In this document: positions 1 to 7,136 of the stretch, piece by piece
Position numbering within the stretch: the stretch's first letter is position 1
How the letters are laid out: every line of letters starts with the position of its first letter
Assembly (NCBI GenBank): GCA_027005635.1
Contig: JALTLI010000160.1
Location: 1 to 11,299, forward strand
Source: Alphaproteobacteria bacterium
GTDB lineage: Bacteria; Pseudomonadota; Alphaproteobacteria; UBA2136; JALTLI01
Direction of reading: 5' to 3'
DNA length: 11,299 nucleotides
Notes under the pieces: model-generated
Database searches by the model: none
What the model was told of the DNA's origin: nothing
What the model saw: the letters and a program-made list of their open reading frames with translations, nothing else
Made by a program: the position numbers and the translations under genes

Positions 1-116
1 TCTTCCTGCTTTTCAGGTAAATCAGTAGTAACAACGGATGAGGAAGAGCTTACGCTCTCCCCCTCAGAATCGTCTTCATCCTGTTCAAATACCCATTCTG
101 GGTTTTTATCATCCAT
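1..116 (-). CDS. Partial CDS (N-terminus only): acidic, serine-rich protein of unknown function
   Basis: An ATG at 116-114 opens a minus-strand frame that stays open for 38 codons to the window edge, so only the N-terminus is visible. It starts MDDKNPEWVFEQDEDD and continues with a Ser-rich stretch (five consecutive Ser), then TTDLPEKQE. The composition is acidic and hydrophilic with no signal peptide or membrane segment, so this end is probably cytoplasmic and disordered. The start lies 17 bases after the stop of the prepilin-like gene on the same strand, which suggests co-transcription with the pilus block. No clear Shine-Dalgarno site precedes the ATG; a palindrome covers the junction instead. 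I do not recognise the family. The short intergenic spacing and unbroken frame make a real gene likely, but its function cannot be read from this fragment. Confidence 0.6.
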   Translation of the reverse strand, partial: MDDKNPEWVFEQDEDDSEGESVSSSSSVVTTDLPEKQE

Positions 117-123
117 TGTTGAT

Positions 124-141
124 TTAACTAACTTTAGTTAA
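124..141. repeat. Perfect 8+2+8 inverted repeat at a gene junction
   Basis: TTAACTAA, two bases, then TTAGTTAA. The right arm includes the stop codon of the prepilin-like gene (TAA on the minus strand at 136-134), and the left arm fills the short spacer before the next start at 116. A two-base loop cannot form as such in RNA, so this is more likely a DNA-level palindrome (protein site) or chance in AT-rich sequence than a terminator. Confidence 0.4.
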
Positions 142-808
142 TAGTGTTAGCTATGTAACAAATAGTTACTAGGCTAGCAGTACCATCAGCTGCATTACCT
201 GAACCATCACAAGCACCTGTATCATCAAGTAAAATAACTCGACCAGCGGAATCACCAGCTGTAATGTCATCAACACCATCAATGGCAGTATCTGCCTTTA
301 TAGCTTCCTCCACAGGAACACCTACTACTCTAATTACAAAATTAGAACTACCAGCAGCATAAGAGCTACTAATGTTAGATGGATCCTGACGTTCCATATC
401 CATAATCTGATTACCGTCTCCAGCTGGGCTTAGTAAGTTATTACCATTATCTTTAATAGCAGAAAGCAAGTTTTGATGCTTAGCTTCAAAACGTGTGCCA
501 GCAGTAAAGTTATTTACTTTCAATATAAGTAAGTTATCTGCTGCATTTGCAGTACCTGCTGCCCCTGCATCTGTATCTATTGCTGTATCTGGCCACATTC
601 CGTGTGTACCATAAAAAGTACCTATACTATCTTGTATCTGACCAAGTTGAGAAGCCAATTTTGTACCACCAGCACGGGTGATTAAATCCCAACCTACTGA
701 TGCAATAATTAATGTAATTAAGATTGCAATAACAGCTACAACCAAAATTGTTTGGTCAATTGTATAACCTAAGTTTTTACGACCCTTTTGTAAAAATGTT
801 TGAAACAT
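134..808 (-). CDS. Type IV prepilin-like protein (PilS/type IVb-like pilin)
   Basis: This 224-residue protein has a class III (prepilin peptidase) signal: a short basic leader MFQTFLQKGRKNLG, predicted cleavage after Gly14, then mature YTIDQTILVVAVIAIL, the hydrophobic helix used for inner-membrane storage and pilus packing. The usual Glu at mature position 5 is Gln (residue 19), with an Asp just before it. The rest is a Gly/Ala/Asp-rich globular domain with GTHGMWPD near residues 68-74. Cys200 and Cys217 near the C-terminus could form the disulfide loop common in pilins. A good Shine-Dalgarno (AAGGGGAAA) lies about 9 bases upstream of the ATG, fixing the start. It sits 75 bases downstream of the secretin gene on the same strand, so it is probably the pilin or a minor pilin of the same apparatus. 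The prepilin class is well supported; major or minor pilin status is not. Confidence 0.82.
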   Translation of the reverse strand: MFQTFLQKGRKNLGYTIDQTILVVAVIAILITLIIASVGWDLITRAGGTKLASQLGQIQDSIGTFYGTHGMWPDTAIDTDAGAAGTANAADNLLILKVNNFTAGTRFEAKHQNLLSAIKDNGNNLLSPAGDGNQIMDMERQDPSNISSSYAAGSSNFVIRVVGVPVEEAIKADTAIDGVDDITAGDSAGRVILLDDTGACDGSGNAADGTASLVTICYIANTIN

Positions 809-883
809 TGTTAGTTTCCCCTTTTATTTAGTTTTTAATTTTAATTTTCTTATTTCTTATTAAACACCGCACAAATAAAGTTA

Positions 884-2794
884 TCAATAAACCCGACGAA
901 CTTGTAAAAGTACAATAAATTCAACATCTTCATAACTAATATTCTCTTCATTGAAAAGTTTACCAGCTACTGGTATACCCCTTAATAAGGGTACTCCAGA
1001 TTCTTTATCAACCGCAATAGTACGATTTAATCCACCAATGACTTTAATCTCTCCGTCACGGATACGGACTTTTTGGTCAATAATTCTTGATGTAACAACA
1101 GGCACTTGAGAACCAGAACCATCTGGCACCGTTATGAAGCGAGATATTTCCAGCATTGGTACCTGTATAGATACAGTATGTGGGTTATCTCCATCTGCTA
1201 TTTGTGCAGCTACAGAAAACTGCAACCCTACAAATTGTGTACGTTCTTCTGCTGTTGTTGTAGTTAATGTTCCTGATGTTGTTGATTCAGTATTAGATGA
1301 AAGAACGAAGTATTTTTCATTTCTACCGTCTACTAAAACTGCCCTTTGTCTATCCATTACTTCAATGGTTGGGCTCATTAGTTGATATGTTGTACCAAAC
1401 TGTTCTGCAAGTTTTGCAACTATATCTAGGCTATTATTTTGTAGTGATAAAAATCCACCGCCACCAGTACTAGAAACAAGATTAACCAAACGAGGTGCAA
1501 TATTTGTTGTTAAACTTGCAGATAAATCTTGTGTACCAAGTGTTGTATCTGTAAATGGTGAGCTACCTGTACTAACTGAAGTACCTTTAGCAGATGCTTC
1601 TTGGTTAAATCTACCACCTTGTTGAAAACCACGGCTTTTTGTTACTGCTATAACTCTTGCCTCAATTAATAATCTGCGACTTGCAATATCTTCTACTCTG
1701 CGAATAATTTCATCTGCTTGTTCAAGTACTGGCACAGGTGCGCGCATTTGCACCAAACCAACAGATCTATTAACTCTAACATATCCACAAACAAATGATC
1801 CGCCAGCAGATGATCCATTAGATGCAGAAGGGTTACCTTGTTCTGCATTAGAATCTATCCCTTGTGGTATTCCTAAAGTTCCATCAAAACTGTTATCTGC
1901 TTGTGATGTTGCAGTTTCACACGATTTATCAACTAATGCAGATAGATTTTCTTCTAGCTCTTTCCATAAATCACGTTCATTTTCAATACTAATATCAACT
2001 GATCCACCAGCAGATGCTTTGTTTGAAGCACCGCCGCCACCGCCGCTACCTTTAGATTTATTAAACTCAGATTCATAGCTAATACTTTTACTTTCAGTAG
2101 TAGTCATTTCATATAAATCAAGTGTCCATTCACGGGTTGGATAACCACCAATTGTAAAGTAATCACCAGCATCTATAAGGCTTAAACCATGAGGCACAAG
2201 TAATGAGTTCATGGCATCACGGCAAGTTACATCGCGTAATGATGTTGTAACCAAGGTATCTGCTAATATTTTTTTATTTTCAGAAATAACAAGGTTCATG
2301 CCACATTCCTTAGCCAAACCACGTACAACCTGAGACAAGCGAACATCTATTCCTGGTGAAAATTCTTTAATTCGTGGTTCGTCTGCTGATGGTAGAACTA
2401 ATAATCTACGCTTACCTTCACGGACAATTTGCACTTCATATACATCTTCAAAGTAACTACGAACCTCATCAAATGTTAAATCTGATACTAAAACTTTACG
2501 ACGAGTATTTTTTCTTACGCCGTTATCCCAACGTACTGCAACATTATAAGCAGATGCCATTCTGCGCATAACAGATTCCAAAGTATAGCTACCATCAATT
2601 TTCATTGTGGCGTTAGCTTTCATTTGGCGTTTACTGATAGGGTCTCCGACACCTATTACAGATGTAACAGCTTTACGATAATCCTTAAAGGCATTTGCCG
2701 GAGACTTTGTTTGTACCTGACTAACATCATTACAACCAACAAGAGTTAATGCTAATATCCCAGTCAAAATACTTTTTCGTTTAAATAAATTCAT
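884..2794 (-). CDS. pilN: Lipoprotein secretin, R64 PilN-like type IVb pilus outer-membrane channel
   Basis: This 636-residue protein starts with a lipoprotein signal, lipobox LVGC with the lipidated Cys at 21. Two short secretin N-type modules follow (about 62-135 and 140-217), then a Gly-rich linker (GSGGGGG at 249-255). An insert with Cys292 and Cys336 precedes a ring-building segment (about 335-372). The C-terminal secretin beta domain (about 375-636) carries GEIKVIGGLN at 581-590 and the family signature VPLLRGIPVAGKLF at 601-614. It would form the multimeric outer-membrane gate through which a pilus or substrate passes. The lipobox, N-module and secretin order matches the R64 PilN/BfpB branch, somewhat longer than those proteins. 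Its ATG overlaps the TAA of the upstream gene by one base (TAATG), implying translational coupling and matched amounts. The secretin call is firm; the PilN assignment is by architecture only. Confidence 0.9.
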   Translation of the reverse strand: MNLFKRKSILTGILALTLVGCNDVSQVQTKSPANAFKDYRKAVTSVIGVGDPISKRQMKANATMKIDGSYTLESVMRRMASAYNVAVRWDNGVRKNTRRKVLVSDLTFDEVRSYFEDVYEVQIVREGKRRLLVLPSADEPRIKEFSPGIDVRLSQVVRGLAKECGMNLVISENKKILADTLVTTSLRDVTCRDAMNSLLVPHGLSLIDAGDYFTIGGYPTREWTLDLYEMTTTESKSISYESEFNKSKGSGGGGGASNKASAGGSVDISIENERDLWKELEENLSALVDKSCETATSQADNSFDGTLGIPQGIDSNAEQGNPSASNGSSAGGSFVCGYVRVNRSVGLVQMRAPVPVLEQADEIIRRVEDIASRRLLIEARVIAVTKSRGFQQGGRFNQEASAKGTSVSTGSSPFTDTTLGTQDLSASLTTNIAPRLVNLVSSTGGGGFLSLQNNSLDIVAKLAEQFGTTYQLMSPTIEVMDRQRAVLVDGRNEKYFVLSSNTESTTSGTLTTTTAEERTQFVGLQFSVAAQIADGDNPHTVSIQVPMLEISRFITVPDGSGSQVPVVTSRIIDQKVRIRDGEIKVIGGLNRTIAVDKESGVPLLRGIPVAGKLFNEENISYEDVEFIVLLQVRRVY

Positions 2795-3987
2795 TACTTA
2801 TTCTCAAATCCAAATCTTGTATTATGAGTTACAACCACAAGCTTACCGCCAGGGAATACTTCATATTTTAGGTTAAATAAACGTAAAATTCTTTCCATAC
2901 CAATAGAAAACGGTTCTTCTATGTGGGCTGGTTTTAAAACTTGATCTAGCCCTGCGTAAACACGCAAACGCCATTCTCCTTTACCGGCTTGGTTAACCAT
3001 GCTTTCTATTGCATCAACCAATGGTATTTCATCGTAATGCAGAGAAACTGTTGTTTCCTTAAGAACCTGTTCCGTTACTGCAGGGGTAGCAGAGCTATCT
3101 ACACCAATAGTAGATTTTGCAGATGTATGATTACCGCCAACTCTATCAGTTAATACTAAACGCTGAGTTTTGTCGTAACGAATAATGCGTAATGGTTGCC
3201 CAGATCTTGTTTGTAACCTCGCAAGTAAAGCATTTAATACATCCATAAATGGCTCTTCTGCATATAGAGATATTTCCATTTCTGGCAAGCCTGCATTTTG
3301 TTCAGCTAAATCCCATATAATAGACCAATCACCACCACCGATTTGATCCATCATACGTTGTAATACTCTACGTACAGATATTCTATCTTCACGTAAACGA
3401 ACTAAACTATTTACCATATCTAGGGTTTTAGGTGTTACGTTACCAGCTGCAATTTCAACACCTTCTTGGCTAGTAGGTGCATAACCACCCGTATTCATAG
3501 GGGCTGAGCCATAATTCATAGGTTGTTGTGCCATAGGTTGTTGCATCATTTGCGCAGGCATGTAACCACCACCAATAGGCTGTTGTACTTGCTGTGTAGG
3601 AACTGGCATTTGATTAGAATCACTTTGGGCTATTCTATCCATTTCACTATCTAGGTTGCTGTAACCGCTTGAAAGAGTATTCAAACGTTTTTCATAAGCA
3701 TCAACAGGTGGGTTTAATTGAGCATACAATGGTTGTTCAACTTTCTCACCATCTCTGTATTTTGCAAGTTCTTCTGTTGTACTTAAACGATGTTGAGAAT
3801 GTTTTGGTACAAACACGCCACGAGTATCATCAACGTAATCAGGTACAGTTGAGTACTGTACTGGTGGAACATATCCAGGTACCGGGTTTGATGCAGCCAT
3901 TCCAACTGTAGGGATAGCAAGGCTAGCCACTACGGCTAATGAAGTTTTAAATACTTTATTTACTAGCATTTTAGATATACTTTCCAT
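2794..3987 (-). CDS. Periplasmic secretin-partner protein with two STN/N0-like repeats (TcpQ/PilL-like)
   Basis: This 397-residue protein has a Sec signal peptide (hydrophobic core about 15-29, predicted cleavage near GMA/AS at 31), a Pro/Tyr-rich segment, and a Met/Gln/Pro-rich linker (about 127-170). Two related domains follow at about 199-282 and 313-389. Each has the pattern short strand, helix, Gly-Glu/Asp-Trp strand, then PFxxxLxxLL-type helix and a final Leu-Val-Val strand, as in secretin N0/STN and TcpQ C-terminal domains. It is probably an exported partner that docks on the secretin, whose gene it overlaps by one base. The ATG at 3987 lacks a Shine-Dalgarno site. The in-frame ATG at 3969 follows GGAAAG at a 10-base spacing and gives a more canonical signal peptide (MLVNKVFK...), so the true start may be there. 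Family assignment is from fold pattern, not from a recognised signature. Confidence 0.72.
   Translation of the reverse strand: MESISKMLVNKVFKTSLAVVASLAIPTVGMAASNPVPGYVPPVQYSTVPDYVDDTRGVFVPKHSQHRLSTTEELAKYRDGEKVEQPLYAQLNPPVDAYEKRLNTLSSGYSNLDSEMDRIAQSDSNQMPVPTQQVQQPIGGGYMPAQMMQQPMAQQPMNYGSAPMNTGGYAPTSQEGVEIAAGNVTPKTLDMVNSLVRLREDRISVRRVLQRMMDQIGGGDWSIIWDLAEQNAGLPEMEISLYAEEPFMDVLNALLARLQTRSGQPLRIIRYDKTQRLVLTDRVGGNHTSAKSTIGVDSSATPAVTEQVLKETTVSLHYDEIPLVDAIESMVNQAGKGEWRLRVYAGLDQVLKPAHIEEPFSIGMERILRLFNLKYEVFPGGKLVVVTHNTRFGFENK
3517..3543. repeat. Short in-gene direct repeat (CATAGGTTGTTG x2)
   Basis: The 12-mer CATAGGTTGTTG occurs at 3517-3528 and 3532-3543, a 15-base period. It encodes repeated QQPM units in the Met/Gln/Pro linker of the STN-repeat protein. 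This is the sort of tract that changes length by slippage without breaking the frame. Confidence 0.6.
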
Positions 3988-4126
3988 ATAAATAGTTATT
4001 ATTTTCTTAAAAATTTAACTATAATGCATTACATGCTTGTTATTTTTTCACTAAACTCTATCATACAATGTATAGGTAAAGATATCCTACAAAAATAATT
4101 ATTAAATAAGGTGTTGTAAAAAAACC
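3988..4126. promoter_or_regulatory. Divergent intergenic region, probable promoters for both flanking genes
   Basis: The 139 bases separate the STN-repeat protein (minus) from the HD-like protein (plus), so both transcription starts should lie here. On the plus strand TTGTTA, 16 bases, then TATCAT (about 4034-4061) is a possible weak promoter, and AAGGTG before the ATG is a distant Shine-Dalgarno candidate. On the minus strand several TATA-like hexamers exist but none has a convincing -35. Position is the main evidence; the individual boxes are weak. Confidence 0.4.
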
Positions 4127-5512
4127 ATGTATGATCCTAAATTCAGATTTGCTTTAATGGTATGTTTGTTAGTGTTTTTTGGTACACTAGCTCAAGTTCT
4201 ATATACTTATGTATTTGGAAATGTTGGTATGAACTTAACAGATTACGCTCATGGTGTGCCAATTATTGCCGCATCTATTTTAGGTGGAATGTTTTTTATT
4301 TGGATTTCCACCCAATTAATGCAACTAGATAAATACCGCAAAACTGGTTTTGAAGCATCTTATGTTGATGAAACAGGTACTGGTTTTAATTTTCCTGTTT
4401 CATTAAATAAATATTTACCGGAAATTATTGCTGAACCTGACAATAAGAACCTTCATCCACTAGAATCTGAATTAATTGGATTTTTAAATGGCTTCAGAAA
4501 CTGGCCTTACGATATTGATGATCCTAATAGCAAATCTTTATACACTCACTCAATGGAGCAATGGCACGCTATGTGGCAGCTAGAAGGTGCAGGACCATTG
4601 CATCGTATTGCAGCTTTATCACAAGATTTAGGCAAAGTATATGTTTACAAAGAAATAAGAAAAACATACCCATTATCACAATTTTGGAAAAAAGATGATG
4701 TTTCTTTTAGTCGTAGATGTAATTATCATGGTGGATATTCAGCTACAATTTTATCAAACATGAAATCATTTAGAGATAGTCTTGGTACAGACGAAAAAAG
4801 TAACAAACGCTACCGCAGAGCATTACTTACTACAATTCGTTATAAAAATGATCCTTCTTCTATCCCTGAAAACTGTGATCCATTATCACGTGAATTATAC
4901 GAATACCTTCATTTAGCAAACCAGCAACTAAAAATTAATAATGGTACTTTAATATTAAAATTCCCTCCTGAAGAAGATATTTGTAAGCTTTTTTATGAAG
5001 AAGCATCTTCTTTCTTTCAATCAACAGTAAGAGAAATAAATATCACAAACTCTACCTTTAACCAAGATACTGATGGTATATATTTAGGTGATGGCATAGT
5101 AGTTGTGCCTATGCCAAAATTTATTAAAGATTATACCCTTGTACTTAGCCCAGAAATTAGAAATGCTTTTAATTTATGGAAAATTAAAAATAAGCCAAGC
5201 CCTATCTGGCCATATTTTATTAATATTTTAAAACAAAACAAATCATTAATAACTACATGGGAAGATGTAGAATCTAACCACGGGCTATTTGATTTAAGGG
5301 TAAATAATCAAGTTGTTAAAAACTGTTTAATATTTAAAATAAATAAAAACGAATATCCAGATTTATACGAACGTTTGAATAAAACAGAAAAATGGGACGG
5401 CTTAATAGAGCTTGAACAAACCCAAGATAATTTAAATAAGGAAATTAAGGATAAAGCTGTAATGATTGATAAAATGCTAGCAAATCTTAATAGAATGGTT
5501 GTTCCTAGTTAG
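4127..5512 (+). CDS. Membrane-anchored protein with degenerate HD domain, TraI/MobH-like
   Basis: This is the only plus-strand gene, 461 residues. Two transmembrane segments (about 8-30 and 43-63) are followed by a cytoplasmic region. Residues about 110-245 resemble the HD-hydrolase fold of TraI_2/MobH-type conjugation proteins: YTHSMEQWH (His141), then RIAALSQDLGK (163-170 region) where the usual His-Asp pair reads Gln166-Asp167 with Lys170, then NYHGGYSATIL (His201). The conserved HD histidine is therefore lost, and metal-dependent catalysis is doubtful. A second region (about 315-410) contains GDGIVVVPMP and may match the C-terminal domain of such proteins; the last 30 residues look coiled-coil. 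In MobH systems this family is the relaxase or its partner; a membrane-tethered, HD-deficient copy suggests a structural or docking role. It overlaps the convergent neighbour by 8 bases. The family link is my inference from motif order. Confidence 0.6.
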   Translation: MYDPKFRFALMVCLLVFFGTLAQVLYTYVFGNVGMNLTDYAHGVPIIAASILGGMFFIWISTQLMQLDKYRKTGFEASYVDETGTGFNFPVSLNKYLPEIIAEPDNKNLHPLESELIGFLNGFRNWPYDIDDPNSKSLYTHSMEQWHAMWQLEGAGPLHRIAALSQDLGKVYVYKEIRKTYPLSQFWKKDDVSFSRRCNYHGGYSATILSNMKSFRDSLGTDEKSNKRYRRALLTTIRYKNDPSSIPENCDPLSRELYEYLHLANQQLKINNGTLILKFPPEEDICKLFYEEASSFFQSTVREINITNSTFNQDTDGIYLGDGIVVVPMPKFIKDYTLVLSPEIRNAFNLWKIKNKPSPIWPYFINILKQNKSLITTWEDVESNHGLFDLRVNNQVVKNCLIFKINKNEYPDLYERLNKTEKWDGLIELEQTQDNLNKEIKDKAVMIDKMLANLNRMVVPS

Positions 5513-7016
5513 ATAAATCACTATATTCCACAATAACGTGAGCCCTAGATAGTTTACGTGGCTCATCTACCCCGCAAGAATGAGCAATCATTTCTACTTC
5601 CTTAATCATATTATGGCAATAATTGGCAACTTTTACCGCTTTATCTTGTGGGTTTAAACCTTTTTGTAATTTAGGGTTATGTGTAGTAATACCAGTAGGA
5701 CAAGTATTTTTATTACACTTCAATGCCTGAATACAACCAAGGGAAAACATAAAACCACGGGCTGAGTTTACAAAATCTGCTCCATTACATAATGCCCATG
5801 CAACTTCTGATGGGGTAATTAGTTTACCTGATGCAATAAGCTTTATCCTTCCTTCTAGTTTATATTTTTTTAAACTATCTTTTACAACTGGTAATGATTT
5901 TTTTAATGGCAAGCCAACACTATCCATTAAAGGCATAGGGGCTGCTCCTGTACCACCATCACCACCATCTATAGTAATGAAATCTGGTGCGTTTTTAACG
6001 CCTCTTTTATTAATTTCTTTAAATATATCATCTAACCAATCAACAGAACCAATTACAGATTTAAAGCCAACGGGCTTACCAGTAATTTTTTTAACATGTG
6101 AAATAAAATTTAGTAATTCAGAAATATTAGATATATCTAAATGGCGATTTGGTGAAATAGAATCTTCACCTGCTGTTATACCTCTTATTTCGGCAATTTC
6201 TTTCGTTACCTTAGATGCTGGCAATATTCCACCTTTACCAGGTTTTGCTCCTTGGGAAAGCTTTACTTCAAACATTTTAACTGCATCATGTTTGGCTATT
6301 TCTTTAAGCTTGTTATCACTTAAACTACCGTCTTTGTTTCTTACTCCATATTTGGCTGTTCCTATCTGAAAAACTATATCTCCACCACCTTTAAGATGAT
6401 AAGGAGAAAGACCGCCCTCACCTGTATTTAGCCAACAGCCTGCAATTTTTGCCCCCTTAGATAAAGCCAAAATAGCAGGTTTAGAAAGAGCACCAAAGCT
6501 CATGGCTGAAATATTAAAAACAGAAGATGCAATGTATGGCTTTTCACAATAAGAGCCTATTTCTATTGCTGGTGAAGGTTTAATGTTTTCATCTAACTTA
6601 GGAAATGGGCAATTTAAAAATATAGGGCTTCCTTTAATATTTAAATTTTTACTAGAACCAAAAGCAATTGTATTCCCTTTATTTGCTGCTGCTCTGTATG
6701 CCCATTGACGTTCGGCACGGTTAAACGGCATTTCTTCTCTATCCATGGCAAAAAAGTATTGCCTAAAAAAGTCTCCTAACCATGTAAATACATATCTGAA
6801 TCTACCAATAACAGGGTAATTTCTACGGATAGTATTTTCCGTTTGATTAACATCTAAAATAAACATAATAACTACAGCAATCAAAACTAAGCCAATACAG
6901 AATATAAATAAAGTCGTGAAAAATTCTAAGCCATGCATTGCCCAATCTGGCAAAGCAAAACCAACATCTGATCTTGAAAAATAATGAGATACTTCTTGTT
7001 TAAGATTATTTTGCAT
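5505..7016 (-). CDS. FMN-binding glutamate-synthase family protein with N-terminal membrane anchor
   Basis: This 503-residue protein has a transmembrane helix at about 31-54, then the FMN/3Fe-4S synthase domain of glutamate synthase (GltB large-subunit type, Glu_synthase family). Visible landmarks are SAMSFGALS (170-178), TGEGGLSPYH (198-207), KPGKGGILP (258-266), the FMN-phosphate loop DGGDGGTGAAP (350-360) and ASGKL (395-399). The cluster ligands follow as C428-x5-C434-x4-C439, the same spacing as in GltB. There is no N-terminal glutaminase domain, so it cannot be a stand-alone NADPH glutamate synthase; it belongs to the short GltB-like group whose substrate is usually unknown. The start follows AAAAGG about 13 bases upstream. 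It is a metabolic gene lying between pilus/transfer genes, tail to tail with the HD-like gene. The enzyme family is certain; reaction and electron donor are not. Confidence 0.92.
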   Translation of the reverse strand: MQNNLKQEVSHYFSRSDVGFALPDWAMHGLEFFTTLFIFCIGLVLIAVVIMFILDVNQTENTIRRNYPVIGRFRYVFTWLGDFFRQYFFAMDREEMPFNRAERQWAYRAAANKGNTIAFGSSKNLNIKGSPIFLNCPFPKLDENIKPSPAIEIGSYCEKPYIASSVFNISAMSFGALSKPAILALSKGAKIAGCWLNTGEGGLSPYHLKGGGDIVFQIGTAKYGVRNKDGSLSDNKLKEIAKHDAVKMFEVKLSQGAKPGKGGILPASKVTKEIAEIRGITAGEDSISPNRHLDISNISELLNFISHVKKITGKPVGFKSVIGSVDWLDDIFKEINKRGVKNAPDFITIDGGDGGTGAAPMPLMDSVGLPLKKSLPVVKDSLKKYKLEGRIKLIASGKLITPSEVAWALCNGADFVNSARGFMFSLGCIQALKCNKNTCPTGITTHNPKLQKGLNPQDKAVKVANYCHNMIKEVEMIAHSCGVDEPRKLSRAHVIVEYSDLSN

Positions 7017-7085
7017 TTGCCGTATTACCTTTTCTGTTTTTTAGCTATACGAATAATAGTAAATAATCCCTTAAACTTAATTAAT

Positions 7086-7116
7086 AAAAAAAGCTCCTAA
7101 TGATAGAAGCTTTTTA
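7086..7116 (-). terminator. Intrinsic terminator of the 100-residue membrane protein gene
   Basis: An 8-base inverted repeat, AAAAAGCT (7088-7095) with AGCTTTTT (7108-7115), has a 12-base loop. Read on the minus strand it lies about 20 bases after the stop at 7137, and the right side of the stem merges with a run of seven T. The A/T runs on both flanks make it plausibly bidirectional. It separates this gene from the glutamate-synthase-like gene downstream. Confidence 0.65.
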
Positions 7117-7136
7117 TTATAATAATTTGCTAGAAA

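Noticed and set aside
1134..1385. Plus-strand ORF of 83 codons inside the secretin gene
   Set aside because: It lies opposite the well-supported secretin coding frame, has no family resemblance and no Shine-Dalgarno site; an antisense shadow.
2374..2571. Plus-strand ORF of 65 codons inside the secretin gene
   Set aside because: Antisense shadow of the N-module coding region; composition is not protein-like.
3669..3911. Plus-strand ORF of 80 codons inside the STN-repeat gene
   Set aside because: Antisense shadow with His/Gln/Leu-rich composition caused by the opposite frame.
4127..5512. Active HD phosphohydrolase or second-messenger enzyme
   Set aside because: The essential HD pair reads QD and no GYP or GGDEF signature is present, so an active enzyme is not supported.
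5977..6369. Plus-strand ORF of 130 codons inside the glutamate-synthase-like gene
   Set aside because: The opposite frame encodes the conserved FMN domain; this hydrophobic reading is a shadow.
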